Assembly: GCF_013407855.1 (NCBI RefSeq)
Contig: NZ_JACBZH010000001.1
Location: 5,518,001 to 5,582,000, forward strand
Direction: 5' to 3'
Source of the DNA: Actinopolymorpha rutila
GTDB taxonomy: Bacteria > Actinomycetota > Actinomycetes > Propionibacteriales > Actinopolymorphaceae
DNA length: 64,000 nucleotides
Shown here one piece after another: positions 34,136-43,312 of the stretch. A program made the position numbers and the translations under genes. The notes beneath the pieces were generated by a model that did not search any database, had not been told where the DNA came from, and saw only the letters and a list, made by a program, of their open reading frames with translations. Every line of letters begins with the position of its first letter. The first letter of the stretch is position 1.

Positions 34136-36010
34136 ATGCCTGTGCCCTTTTCTGCCTGGCGTTCTGTTCGGTGTGCGGCACGGAATCGGTACGTGCTGCA
34201 CGTGCGGCTGTGGTGGCACGCGGCTCCCGGCCTGGCCGTCGCGTGCGTCGTGCTCGCGGTGGTGCAGGCGGGTGCGATCACCGTGGCGATGGTCGCGTCC
34301 GGCCACCTGATCGCGTCGACCGGCGCGGCGATGCGAGCCGGGGTGGACTCGGCCGCGGCGCTGCAGTCGTGGCGGTGGCTGGCGGTCACCGTCGCCGCGT
34401 TCGTGACGGCCCCGGTCGCGGCGGCGGTTTCGCGCGGGGTGGAGGAGGTGGCCTCGGCGCGGTATCTGGCCGCGTACTACGACCTCGTCGTCGACACCGG
34501 AGTACATCCGCACGCGGTGACCCACCTGGAGGATCCTGCGAACGCGCAGCAGCTCGTGTCGGCGGTGGAGGCCTCGCGCGACTGGCTGTTCCTGCGTGGG
34601 ATCGGCGGCACGTGGGTTGCGTTGTCGAACAAGCTGAACGGCGTCGGCGCGCTGGTCGTCGTCTCGACGTGGCGGTGGTGGGTCGGGCCGTTCCTGGTGG
34701 TCGGCTGGCTGCTGTTGTCGCGTGCGGTGGCGCACTGGCGGAGCGTGGTCTTCGACGACATGATCGGCGAGACCGGCCTGGGACGCCGGCGCGCGTCCTA
34801 TCTGCAAGGGCTCCTGGTCGAACGCGCCGCGGCGAAGGAGGTCCGGCTGTACGGCCTCGGCGGATGGCTGGTGGGCGGGTTCGTGAACGCCTGGCAGGAG
34901 ACCATGGCGATCGTCTCCCGGCGACGGCTTCGTGGAGTGAGCGGCACGCTGCCGGCGTTGGCCGTGCTGCTGGTCCTGAACGCGGCGGCGTTCGCGGTCC
35001 TGGCGGCCGACGCCGCGGCCGATCGAGTGTCCACGGGTGTGCTGGTCACGGTGGTACAGGGAATCCTCGGCCTGGCAGCGTTCGGGCGGCAGGACGACGG
35101 CGAGACCTCGCTCGGGCGAACCGCCTCGTGTGTGGCCGCGCTCGCGGCTTTCCGTACGGCACTGGGGTTGTCGTTCCTGCCCACGCCCGCGCAAGCAACG
35201 CTTGACACGGCGCCGATCAGCGCCGCGGCAGGCAAGGTGGAGTTGCGCGAGGTCACGTTCGGCTATCCCGGTGGGGATCGGCCCGTCGTCGAGCACCTGA
35301 ACCTGACGATTCCGGCCGGGCAGGCGGTGGCCCTGGTGGGTGTCAACGGTGTCGGGAAGTCCACGATCGTCAAACTGCTGTGCGGGCTGTGGCCTCCACA
35401 GGCCGGTGAGGTACGCATCGACGGGCTGGACCCGGCCGTCGACGTCGCGGCGCGTCGTCGGGTGTCGGTCATCTTCCAGGAGTTCGTACGTTTCGGGCTG
35501 ACGGCGCGGGCGAACGTCGAGGCCGGCGCGGGCTGGCAACCAGTCGAGGAGCTGGACCGGATCGCCGTCGATGCGGGAGCGGACCACATCGTCGCCGGCC
35601 TCGAGTCCGGATGGGAGACCGTCCTGTCGGCGGAGTTCACCGGTGGTACGGACCTGTCCGGTGGGCAGTGGCAGCGGATCGCGTTGGCCAGGGCGCTGGC
35701 CGCGGTGCGCGCCGGCGCGGGCGTACTCGTCCTGGACGAGCCGACCGCCGCGCTGGACGTGCGGGCAGAGGTGGCGCTGTTCGAATCCCTGCTGCGGTTG
35801 CGGGAGGGCCTGACGACGATCCTGATCAGCCACCGGCTGTCCAGCGTCCGGCACGCCGACCGGATCGTGGTGCTCGGACCCACCGGCGGCGGTGGCGCGC
35901 GGGTGATCGAGGACGGCACTCACGAGGAGCTTGTCGCTGCCGGGGGCGAGTACGCCCGGCTGTTCACGCTGCAGGCATCCCGGTTCGCGGCCGCGGGGGG
36001 TGCCGCCTGA
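34136..36010 (+). CDS. ABC transporter half, permease fused to ATPase (pair B, first)
   Basis: 624 residues from ATG 34136; the GTG at 34124 is directly abutted by AGGAG and is less suitable. The membrane domain includes AAAKEVRLYGLGGWLVGGFV. The ATPase has Walker A VGVNGVGKSTIVKLL, Q-loop VIFQEFVRFGL, signature LSGGQWQRIALARAL, Walker B VLVLDEPTAALD and H-loop LISHRLSSV. It is a paralogue of the half-transporter at 12481-14370. Its stop overlaps the partner's ATG (TGATG), so the two proteins should form a heterodimeric exporter. A Crp-type site sits upstream. Confidence 0.85.
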   Translation: MPVPFSAWRSVRCAARNRYVLHVRLWWHAAPGLAVACVVLAVVQAGAITVAMVASGHLIASTGAAMRAGVDSAAALQSWRWLAVTVAAFVTAPVAAAVSRGVEEVASARYLAAYYDLVVDTGVHPHAVTHLEDPANAQQLVSAVEASRDWLFLRGIGGTWVALSNKLNGVGALVVVSTWRWWVGPFLVVGWLLLSRAVAHWRSVVFDDMIGETGLGRRRASYLQGLLVERAAAKEVRLYGLGGWLVGGFVNAWQETMAIVSRRRLRGVSGTLPALAVLLVLNAAAFAVLAADAAADRVSTGVLVTVVQGILGLAAFGRQDDGETSLGRTASCVAALAAFRTALGLSFLPTPAQATLDTAPISAAAGKVELREVTFGYPGGDRPVVEHLNLTIPAGQAVALVGVNGVGKSTIVKLLCGLWPPQAGEVRIDGLDPAVDVAARRRVSVIFQEFVRFGLTARANVEAGAGWQPVEELDRIAVDAGADHIVAGLESGWETVLSAEFTGGTDLSGGQWQRIALARALAAVRAGAGVLVLDEPTAALDVRAEVALFESLLRLREGLTTILISHRLSSVRHADRIVVLGPTGGGGARVIEDGTHEELVAAGGEYARLFTLQASRFAAAGGAA

Positions 36011-37809
36011 TGGGCGTTCTCACTGGTGTCCGGAATCTCTCGCGTGCGTTGCGGTTGCTGGTCAGCACCTCGGTTCGGGTGGCACCGTGGCAGGCGCTAC
36101 TGTGCCTGGGCGAGACCGGCGGGGTGATCCTCGGGCTGCTGCAGCCGCTGTACCTGGCGTGGTTCGTCGCCGGCGCGGCCGGCCACGACACACAGCAGAT
36201 GGCCCTGGCCGCCGGCGCCTTCGTGGCACAGATCGGCCTCGGCCGGGCGCTGGTCTGGCTGGGGATGAACGCCCGGTTCGGTCAACTGGAGCGGGTGGGG
36301 TACGAGTTCGACGCACGGATCGCCGAGCTCACCTCCTCCGTTCCCACGATCGATCATCTCCACGACCCGCACTACCTCGACCAGCTGCAGATCATGCGGG
36401 AGGAGCGTGGATCGCTCGGCCTGGCTCTCAACACCCTGCTCAACAACCTCAACGGGTTGGCAGGCGTGGTCGGCGTCGTCGCGCTGGCCGCCACGGCCGA
36501 TCCCCGGATGCTGCTGGTCGCGGTCGCCGGGGTGCCGGGCGTCCTGGCCGGGCCACTCCTCGCCCGCTGGCAGGGTCGGGCCGAAGCCGCCGGCGCGGAA
36601 CCCGGTCGGCTCGCGGCACACCTGTTGCAGGTCGGGACCTCGCCGGCCGGTGGCGGTGAGGTCCGCGTCTTCGGGCTGGCCGACCCGCTCCGCGGTCGGC
36701 TCGCCGCCGCCGCGCACGCCTGGTGGAAACCGAAGGTGGGTCTGGCGGTCCGCGAGTCCGTGGTGAACGTGGCGGTGCAGGTGATCTTCTTCGGCGTAGC
36801 CGGCGCGGTCCTCGCCTGGCTGGTCCGCGACGCCGTCGCCGGAGCGGTCACCGTCGCAGCGCTCACCCTTGCCCTGCTGCTGATCGGCCGGCTGCAGGGC
36901 GTCAGCGGCACCCTGCGCGACATCATCCACAACGTCGCCGCGATGAGCCGTACCGCCGGGCGATTCCTCTGGCTCGTCGACGAGACCGCACGCATCCGGG
37001 CCGCCCAGCACGGCACCGGCACACCGCCGGACGTGCCTGCACACGGGCTCGTCCTGGACCGGGTCGGCTACCGCTATCCGGGGCACGACACGCCTGCGCT
37101 CGAAGAGGTGTCGCTCGTTCTCCCGGCAGGTGGCGTCGTCGCACTCGTGGGCGAGAACGGCGCCGGGAAGTCCACCTTGGTCAACCTGATCTCCGGCATG
37201 CTCCGGCCGACCACCGGCACCATCGGAATCGACGGCCACGACCTGGCCGGCATCGACCCCGTTGCCTGGCGGTCACGGCTGGCCGGCGCGTTCCAGGACC
37301 ATGCACGGTTGGAGTTCACGCTGGGCCGTAGCGTCGGGATCGGGGACCTGGCGAAGCGCGACGACGAGGCCGCGATCCGGCGGGCGCTCCACGAAGGTGC
37401 GGCGGAGGCCGTGCTCACGTCCGTACCGCACGGTCTGCAGACCCAGCTCGGCGTCACCTGGCCGGACGGAGTCGACCTCTCCGGCGGCCAGTGGCAGCGC
37501 CTGGCCATCGCCCGCGGCATGATGCGCCTCATGCCGTTGGTGCGCGTACTCGACGAGCCCACCGCGGCTCTGGACGCCGCCACCGAACACGAACTGTTCG
37601 ACCAGTACACCCGGGCCGCCAGGTCCGGACGAGACACCGGGACGATCACCATCCTGGTGACGCACCGCTTCTCCACGGTCGCCGCGGCCGACCAGGTCGT
37701 CGTACTCGACCACGGACGTGTCGTCGAACAGGGAACGCACGCCGAACTGATCAACCGCGGTGGCCACTACAGCGACCTCTACGAACTGCAGGCCCGCGGT
37801 TACCGGTGA
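36010..37809 (+). CDS. ABC transporter half, permease fused to ATPase (pair B, second)
   Basis: 599 residues. Its permease part contains GGEVRVFGLADPLRGRLAAA and six hydrophobic stretches. The ATPase part carries Walker A VGENGAGKSTLVNLI, Q-loop GAFQDHARLEF, signature LSGGQWQRLAIARGM, Walker B LVRVLDEPTAALD (an Arg interrupts the hydrophobic strand, the catalytic Glu is kept) and H-loop LVTHRFSTV. Gene order and sequence parallel the pair at 10712-14370, which suggests an ancient duplication of a two-gene exporter. No cargo gene is adjacent. Confidence 0.85.
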   Translation: MGVLTGVRNLSRALRLLVSTSVRVAPWQALLCLGETGGVILGLLQPLYLAWFVAGAAGHDTQQMALAAGAFVAQIGLGRALVWLGMNARFGQLERVGYEFDARIAELTSSVPTIDHLHDPHYLDQLQIMREERGSLGLALNTLLNNLNGLAGVVGVVALAATADPRMLLVAVAGVPGVLAGPLLARWQGRAEAAGAEPGRLAAHLLQVGTSPAGGGEVRVFGLADPLRGRLAAAAHAWWKPKVGLAVRESVVNVAVQVIFFGVAGAVLAWLVRDAVAGAVTVAALTLALLLIGRLQGVSGTLRDIIHNVAAMSRTAGRFLWLVDETARIRAAQHGTGTPPDVPAHGLVLDRVGYRYPGHDTPALEEVSLVLPAGGVVALVGENGAGKSTLVNLISGMLRPTTGTIGIDGHDLAGIDPVAWRSRLAGAFQDHARLEFTLGRSVGIGDLAKRDDEAAIRRALHEGAAEAVLTSVPHGLQTQLGVTWPDGVDLSGGQWQRLAIARGMMRLMPLVRVLDEPTAALDAATEHELFDQYTRAARSGRDTGTITILVTHRFSTVAAADQVVVLDHGRVVEQGTHAELINRGGHYSDLYELQARGYR

Positions 37810-37924
37810 GGCTCGGTCACGCGATGGAAAATCGAAGCACGTGTCCGGGTCGGGTCTTCCCGCAGCGTGTAGTGCCCTTTGTGGCGGGCGAGGTAGAGCC
37901 TGATCCGATCAGGGTCCTCGGCCT

Positions 37925-38080
37925 CCCTGGTCGGCTTCTTGATGTTGCGGCGCCATAGCTGGTTCATGCCCTGGAGTACGTCGTCCTCGGTCCGGCCGGC
38001 CAGTGGCAACTCGCAGGTGAAGTGCGGCTGCCCAGCGCCGAAGCCATCCTGGCGGGCTCTGCGGAAGCCCGCCGGCGTCC
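37925..38080 (-). pseudogene. Relic of a FemABX (lipid II:glycine glycyltransferase-like) gene
   Basis: The 543-bp gap between the ABC pair and the SDR (37810-38352) has no intact gene. On its minus strand one frame reads GFRRARQDGFGAGQPHFTCE, then LPLAGRTEDDVLQGMNQLWR and RNIKK. This is a characteristic block of actinobacterial FemABX peptidyltransferases, which add amino acids to the peptidoglycan bridge. It dissolves into unrelated sequence after NIKK and loses frame upstream. Both flanking portions of a 350-residue enzyme are absent. It is a fragment from insertion or deletion, not a translated gene. Confidence 0.65.
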
Positions 38081-38325
38081 TGGATCACCCTCACGGTCAG
38101 ACTCAGCCCGGCCTCCACTCCTCCGTGATGCCCTCATTGCTCTGCGTTCGGCTGTTCGGCATCCCTTCAGTCAACGGAGCGAGGTGTTGCCGGTACGTAT
38201 CCCGTTTTCGACACGCCGCGACATGCGGCCGAGGTCGGCGAGGACCCGGAGCGTGTTGGCCACGTCCGGCCAACGGCCGGAGTTGACAATCCGTCGGGCA
38301 TAAAGGGAACGTAGGAAGAGTTCGA

Positions 38326-38341
38326 TCTAATTCGTATTAGA
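38326..38341. promoter_or_regulatory. LacI-type operator upstream of the SDR-LacI-FAD operon
   Basis: TCTAATTCGTATTAGA is a 16-bp near-palindrome (TCTAAT-N4-ATTAGA) with CG at the exact centre, as in LacI-family operators. It ends 11 bp before the first possible start codon of the operon that encodes a LacI-type regulator. It is AT-rich compared with its surroundings. TTGACA occurs at 38283-38288, which may be a -35 box. Confidence 0.7.
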
Positions 38342-38352
38342 CAACAAGGATA

Positions 38353-39174
38353 GTGATCGTTGTGACGAGCGGGACGACGTCGACTCCAGCGGGCGACCGG
38401 GACCAGAACGCGCCGTGGCGAGCGTTTCGGACCGAGGAGTTCGCCGGTCGGGTGGTCCTGGTCACCGGGGCCGCCAGCGGGATGGGACGAGAAACGGCAC
38501 GAGCTTTTGCCGCCGCTCGGGCGACCCTTGTACTGGCCGACATCGACCATGCTGCGGTTCAGGAACTAGCTGAGGAGATTCCCGGTTCGCTCGCCGTCCC
38601 GGTCGACATCGGCGACCCCGCCTCGGTGGAGTCGCTGTTCGCGAAGATCGACAGCTCACTCGGGCGCATCGACCACGTTGCGCACTGTGCCGCGGTGATC
38701 GCGGCCACCCGCTTCCTGGACGCCGATCCCGCGCACTGGCGGCGACTGCTCGACATCAACCTCGTCGGCTCGTTCGTCGTCGTGCAGCAAGCCCTCCGGC
38801 GCATGCTTCCCGCGGGCGGTGGCACTCTCGTAGTCGTCGCCTCCGACGCCGGCTTCCGTGGTGGCGGCGGGCTGATCGCCGATGCGCCGTACGCGGCGAG
38901 CAAGGCAGGCGTGCTCTCCCTGGTCAAGTCGGTGGCCCGCGAGTTCGGCGGCCGTGGCGTACGGATCAACGCACTGGCTCCCGGGCCGTCGGACACGCCC
39001 CTGCACAGCGGCATCTCCGACGAGCTCAAGGAGCGGATCGCCTCCGGGCTTCCGATAGGACGGATGGGCCGACCCGCCGACATGGCGGCGGCGATCCTGT
39101 TCCTTAGTTCAAGTGCCGCGAGCTTCGTCTACGGCGCGACGCTGGACGTCGACGGTGGGGCGATGCTGCGATGA
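38353..39174 (+). CDS. Short-chain dehydrogenase/reductase
   Basis: 273 residues; GTG 38353 or GTG 38362 may be the start. Cofactor-binding motif VLVTGAASGMGRETARAFAA (TGxxxGxG), acidic LADID at the end of beta-2 (NAD preference), HCAAVIAA (NAG-like), catalytic Ser in VVASDAGFRG and YAASK motif. PGPSDTPLHS follows. A classical SDR of usual length, oxidising an alcohol or reducing a ketone. First gene of a long operon; its stop overlaps the LacI start (ATGA). Confidence 0.87.
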   Translation: MIVVTSGTTSTPAGDRDQNAPWRAFRTEEFAGRVVLVTGAASGMGRETARAFAAARATLVLADIDHAAVQELAEEIPGSLAVPVDIGDPASVESLFAKIDSSLGRIDHVAHCAAVIAATRFLDADPAHWRRLLDINLVGSFVVVQQALRRMLPAGGGTLVVVASDAGFRGGGGLIADAPYAASKAGVLSLVKSVAREFGGRGVRINALAPGPSDTPLHSGISDELKERIASGLPIGRMGRPADMAAAILFLSSSAASFVYGATLDVDGGAMLR

Positions 39175-40286
39175 CGAGCCGCCAGCCGCGGCCCCGGCAA
39201 CGCGACATCGCCAAGATGGCCGGGGTGTCCCAGGCTACGGTTTCCCTTGTACTCAACGGGAAACCCGGCGCGGTCGGCCTCGCGGCCGAGACCGTCAGCC
39301 GGGTCCATGAGGCTGCGCGGGAGCTCGGTTACGTCGCCGACCCGATCGCCATGCGGCTGGCAGGCAGGCAGAACTTCCTGCTAGGCGTGCACACCTTCAG
39401 CGCGGCCTTCCCCGTCGACATCGAGAACTCCTACTATCCCTTCCTCGCGGGAGTGGAACAACAGGCCGCCACACGGGGATACGACCTCGTCCTGTTCACC
39501 GGCGCAGCGCCCAGCGGCGACCATCCGGCGCGCGCCGACGCGGTCCACCGGCTTCGCCTCGCCGACGGCTGCATCCTCTTCGGGCGGACGGTCCCGGTCG
39601 CCGAGATCGCCAGACTGCTCGACGACGACTATCCACTGGTCTACATCGGACGCCGCGACGAGCTCGGCGCCCGGCTGCCTTTCGTCGGTGCGGACTACAC
39701 CGACGCGTCCAGGCAGGTCGTCGAGCACCTCGCCGGTCTCGGGCACGAGCGGATTCTCTACGTCCGCGAGCCGGATGACGCGCTCGCGTCCGACGACCGC
39801 GAGAAGGGTGTCAAGCTCGGGTTGGCGAACGCCGGCCTGACCGAGCGTGCGCCAACAGTCGTGCGTAGCGAAGGAAGCGACCTCACCCCGGCGTGGGTTC
39901 GGCGGCAGGTCGAGACAGGTGTCACCGCGTTCGTCGCCGAGACTACGGACGTGAGCGCCGCGGCGCGGGCACTCACCCGCGCCATCGCCGGCGCGGGACT
40001 GCGCTACCCCTCGGACGTCTCACTTGCCCTGCTCGGCGAGTACGTCGTACCGCCCGTGGACGAACCGGTCTTCACAGGGTTCGCCGTACCCCGTCGTGAG
40101 ATGGGACGGGCCGCGGCCGACCTGCTCATCGACCTGCTCATCGGAGCGAGCGTCCCGCCGGTGCGCAGGCAGGCCCTGATGGACTGCGAGTTCGTCCCCG
40201 GCGAGACCGCCGGCCCTCCACCTGCCACCCACGCCGGAATCCAGACCAGAACCAAAACCAAAGCCAGAAGAGGACAGGATGCCTGA
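39171..40286 (+). CDS. LacI-family transcriptional regulator
   Basis: 371 residues. N-terminal helix-turn-helix and hinge: RDIAKMAGVSQATVSLVLNG, then VSRVHEAARELGYVADPIAM with the DNA-contacting hinge helix. The C-terminal periplasmic-binding-like domain has FLAGVEQQAATRGYDLVLFT, DGCILFGRTVPVAEIARLLD and LAGLGHERILYVREPDD. It lies inside the operon it probably regulates, coupled at both ends (4-bp overlap with the SDR, 8-bp with the FAD gene), which would give autoregulation. Its likely operator is at 38326-38341. The effector is unknown. Confidence 0.88.
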   Translation: MTSRQPRPRQRDIAKMAGVSQATVSLVLNGKPGAVGLAAETVSRVHEAARELGYVADPIAMRLAGRQNFLLGVHTFSAAFPVDIENSYYPFLAGVEQQAATRGYDLVLFTGAAPSGDHPARADAVHRLRLADGCILFGRTVPVAEIARLLDDDYPLVYIGRRDELGARLPFVGADYTDASRQVVEHLAGLGHERILYVREPDDALASDDREKGVKLGLANAGLTERAPTVVRSEGSDLTPAWVRRQVETGVTAFVAETTDVSAAARALTRAIAGAGLRYPSDVSLALLGEYVVPPVDEPVFTGFAVPRREMGRAAADLLIDLLIGASVPPVRRQALMDCEFVPGETAGPPPATHAGIQTRTKTKARRGQDA

Positions 40287-41892
40287 ACTGAGCTCGGACG
40301 TGCTCGTCGTCGGCGGCGGCCTGGGCGGTGTGGCTGCCGCGCTCGCGGCCTGCCGCGCCGGACGACGGGTCGTCATCACCGAGGAGACCGACTGGATCGG
40401 CGGGCAACTGACCAGCCAGGCCGTTCCACCGGACGAGAATCCCTGGATCGAGCAGTTCGGGACGACCGCGATGTACCGCGAGCTACGTGAGGGCATCCGG
40501 GCCTACTACCGCCGGCACTACCCGCTCCGCGCCCGCGCTGCCGCGGATCCCCGGCTGAATCCCGGCGCCGGGCGGGTCAGCAAACTGTGCCACGAACCCC
40601 GGGTCGCGCTCGCGGTCCTGGAGGCGATGCTCGCGCCGCACCGCGCCGCCGGTCGCCTCACGGTGTTGCTGGAGACCGTGCCGGTGGCTGCCGAAACCGA
40701 CGGCGATCACGTACGCGCGGTCGAACTACTGGACCGGCGTACGGGCCGGCACATCACCGCGTCCGCGCCGTACGTCATCGATGCCACCGAGTGCGGCGAC
40801 CTGCTGACGCTGACGAAGACGGAGTACGTCACCGGCGCAGAGTCACGAGACGAGTACGACGAACCGCACGCACCGGCCGTAGCCGCGCCGGGAAACCAGC
40901 AGGGCTTCACGTTCTGCTTCGCGGTCGATCACCGTGCCGGTGAGGACCACACCATCGATCGGCCGGAGACGTACTCCTTCTGGCGCGAGTATCGGCCCGA
41001 TTTCTGGCCCGGCCCACTGCTCGGACTGCTGGCACCGCACCCGCGGACGCTCGAGCCGGTCCCCCGCACCTTCGTGCCCAACCCGGACGAGGATCCGCTG
41101 GACGTCACCGCCGACCAGAGCAAGGACGGCGGCGACCTGGACCTGTGGCTGTTCCGGCGCATCCTCGCCCGCGGACTGCACGAGCCGGGCAGCTTCGACT
41201 CCGACATCACCCTGGTCAACTGGCCCATGAACGACTACTGGCTGGGCAACGTGGTGGACGTCGACGAGGAGACCGTCAACGCCAGCCTGACAGCTGCTCG
41301 ACAGCTCAGCTTCTCCTTGTTGTACTGGTTGCAGACCGAGGCGCCGCGGCCGGACGGCGGGAACGGCTGGCCGGGGCTGCGGCTGCGCGGTGACGTCACG
41401 GGATCAGCCGACGGGCTGGCGAAGGCGCCGTACATCCGGGAGTCCCGGCGCATCCGTGCTGTCACCACCGTCACCGAGAACGACGTGTCACTCGACGTGC
41501 TCGGCCCCTACGGCCGGGTCTCCCACGCGGACTCGGTCGGCATCGGCAGCTACCACCTCGACCTGCACCCGAGCACCGGCGGGGACACCTACATCGACCT
41601 GGAGAGCGTGCCGTTCGAGATTCCACTCGGAGCGATGATTCCGAGGAGAGTACGCAACCTGTTGCCGGCAGCGAAGAACCTCGGCACCACCCACATCAGC
41701 AACGGCTCGTTCCGGCTGCACCCGGTGGAGTGGAACATCGGCGAGGTCGCCGGCCGGTTGGCGGCGCACTGCCTCGACACCGGAACCGAACCCCAGCAGG
41801 TGCAAGGCGAGGAGTCCCGCTTCGCGGAGTTCGCCCGGGTCCTGGACCGAGCCGGAGTCGAGCGCCGCTGGCCTGACGTGAGGGGGTACTGA
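40279..41892 (+). CDS. FAD-dependent oxidoreductase (FAD_oxidored family), first of two
   Basis: 537 residues. The FAD-binding N-terminus is SDVLVVGGGLGGVAAALAAC followed by TEETDWIGGQLTSQAV. Mid-protein YVIDATECGDLLTLTKTEY is a second family motif, and PRRVRNLLPAAKNLGTTHIS plus EWNIGEVAGRLAAHC close the FAD domain. This family (PF12831) oxidises organic substrates often in catabolic clusters. Start ATG 40279 has AGAGGACAGG upstream and overlaps the LacI stop by 8 bp. It is 2 bp from the next FAD enzyme, and the pair probably acts in series or as partners. Confidence 0.85.
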   Translation: MPELSSDVLVVGGGLGGVAAALAACRAGRRVVITEETDWIGGQLTSQAVPPDENPWIEQFGTTAMYRELREGIRAYYRRHYPLRARAAADPRLNPGAGRVSKLCHEPRVALAVLEAMLAPHRAAGRLTVLLETVPVAAETDGDHVRAVELLDRRTGRHITASAPYVIDATECGDLLTLTKTEYVTGAESRDEYDEPHAPAVAAPGNQQGFTFCFAVDHRAGEDHTIDRPETYSFWREYRPDFWPGPLLGLLAPHPRTLEPVPRTFVPNPDEDPLDVTADQSKDGGDLDLWLFRRILARGLHEPGSFDSDITLVNWPMNDYWLGNVVDVDEETVNASLTAARQLSFSLLYWLQTEAPRPDGGNGWPGLRLRGDVTGSADGLAKAPYIRESRRIRAVTTVTENDVSLDVLGPYGRVSHADSVGIGSYHLDLHPSTGGDTYIDLESVPFEIPLGAMIPRRVRNLLPAAKNLGTTHISNGSFRLHPVEWNIGEVAGRLAAHCLDTGTEPQQVQGEESRFAEFARVLDRAGVERRWPDVRGY

Positions 41893-41893
41893 C

Positions 41894-43291
41894 ATGACCT
41901 ACCACACGCTCACCTACACGCGCGAGATCCCGCTGTCGGAGCAGGAGGACGTCCTGGTCGCAGGCGGCGGCCCGGCGGGGATCGCGGCGGCCGTCGCCGC
42001 CGCCAGGCTGGGGGCCCGCACCCGCCTGGTCGACCAGCACGGCTTCCTCGGCGGCAACCTCACCGCCGGCCTGGTCGGCCCCTGCATGACCTCGTTCTCC
42101 CTGGACGGCAAGGAGCAGCTCATCCGAGGCGTGTTCGACGAGTTCGTACGCCGGATGGCCGAAACTGGTGAGGCGCTGCACCCGTCGCAGACGCACGCCG
42201 GAGACGAGTACGCCGGTTTCATCGAGTACGGCCACGACAAGGTGACGCCGTTCGAGCCGGAGGCCGCGAAGACGGTCGCCCTGGCGATGTGCGCCGAGGC
42301 CGGTGTCGAACTCTCACTCCACTCCTTCGTCACCGACACTCTGGTCGAGAACGGACAGGTGTCGGGGATCGTCGTGGCCACCAAGAGCGGCCTGCGAGGT
42401 CTGCGGGCCAAGGTCACCGTGGACTGCACCGGCGACGGCGACGTGGCAGCGCGCGCCGGCGCGGAAGTGGAGTTCGGCCGAGCGTCTGACGGGCTCGTGC
42501 AACCGATGACGTTGTTCTTCCGGGTGCAGGGCATCGACGACGAGACCGTGCATGCTTATGTGCGGGATCACCCTGAGGACGTTCGTCCGTTCGCCGGCAT
42601 CGTCGCCTGTGCTCGAGAAGCCGGCCGCTTCCCGTCGCCACGCCGCGGTGTCGGCCTTTACAAGACCCTTCGCCCGGGCGTGTGGAGGATCAACACCACG
42701 CGGATCCTCGGCCGGGACGGGACCGACGTCGACGACCTCACCTCGGCCGAGGTGGAGGGCCGCGCACAGGTCACCGCGCTGATGGAGTTCTTCCGTACGG
42801 AACTCCCCGGCTTCGCCGACGCGAGCCTGCTCGACACCGCCACCACCATCGGCGTACGGGAGACCAGACGCGTCGTGGGCGACTACGTGCTCACGATCGA
42901 CGACCTGCGCACCGGCCGTCACTTCGACGACGTGATCGCACTGTGCGCCTACCCGGTGGACATCCACGACCCGACCGGATCCGGTGGCGGGGTGGCACCG
43001 GAGTACGGCACTGCCAACGCGTACGAGATTCCCTACCGTTCACTACTCCCCCGTGGCTTGGACGGCGTGATGGTGGCGGGCCGCTGCGTCTCGGCAAGTC
43101 ACGAGGCACTCGGCGCGATCCGGGTGATGCCGCCGGCCTTCGCGATGGGCGAGGCGGCGGGCACCGCCGCTGCCCTCGCGGCGAGGTCCGGCAGGTCAGC
43201 CCGCGACCTACCCACACCCGAACTCCAGCACCAACTGCTCGCCCAGGGCGCCTACCTCGGTGAGCCGGCACCGGGCAGTCCGGTGTCCTGA
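41894..43291 (+). CDS. FAD-dependent oxidoreductase (FAD_oxidored family), second of two
   Basis: 465 residues. FAD-binding EDVLVAGGGPAGIAAAVAAA followed by GGNLTAGLVGPCMTSF, then VTVDCTGDGDVAARAGAEVE and GVMVAGRCVSASHEALGAIR with RVMPPAFAMGEAAGTAAALA at the C-terminus. It belongs to the same family as the preceding protein but is only distantly similar. Tandem FAD_oxidored genes next to a hydantoinase are uncommon in my experience. The substrate is unknown. A short gap of 21 bp with GGAG precedes the next gene. Confidence 0.85.
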   Translation: MTYHTLTYTREIPLSEQEDVLVAGGGPAGIAAAVAAARLGARTRLVDQHGFLGGNLTAGLVGPCMTSFSLDGKEQLIRGVFDEFVRRMAETGEALHPSQTHAGDEYAGFIEYGHDKVTPFEPEAAKTVALAMCAEAGVELSLHSFVTDTLVENGQVSGIVVATKSGLRGLRAKVTVDCTGDGDVAARAGAEVEFGRASDGLVQPMTLFFRVQGIDDETVHAYVRDHPEDVRPFAGIVACAREAGRFPSPRRGVGLYKTLRPGVWRINTTRILGRDGTDVDDLTSAEVEGRAQVTALMEFFRTELPGFADASLLDTATTIGVRETRRVVGDYVLTIDDLRTGRHFDDVIALCAYPVDIHDPTGSGGGVAPEYGTANAYEIPYRSLLPRGLDGVMVAGRCVSASHEALGAIRVMPPAFAMGEAAGTAAALAARSGRSARDLPTPELQHQLLAQGAYLGEPAPGSPVS

Positions 43292-43312
43292 CAACCACCT
43301 CCGGAGAGCTTC

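Noticed and set aside
33965..35923. Long minus-strand open frame opposite the ABC gene
   Set aside because: Composition is the mirror of the ABC coding frame (His/Arg/Gln-rich) and the plus strand carries full ABC motifs.
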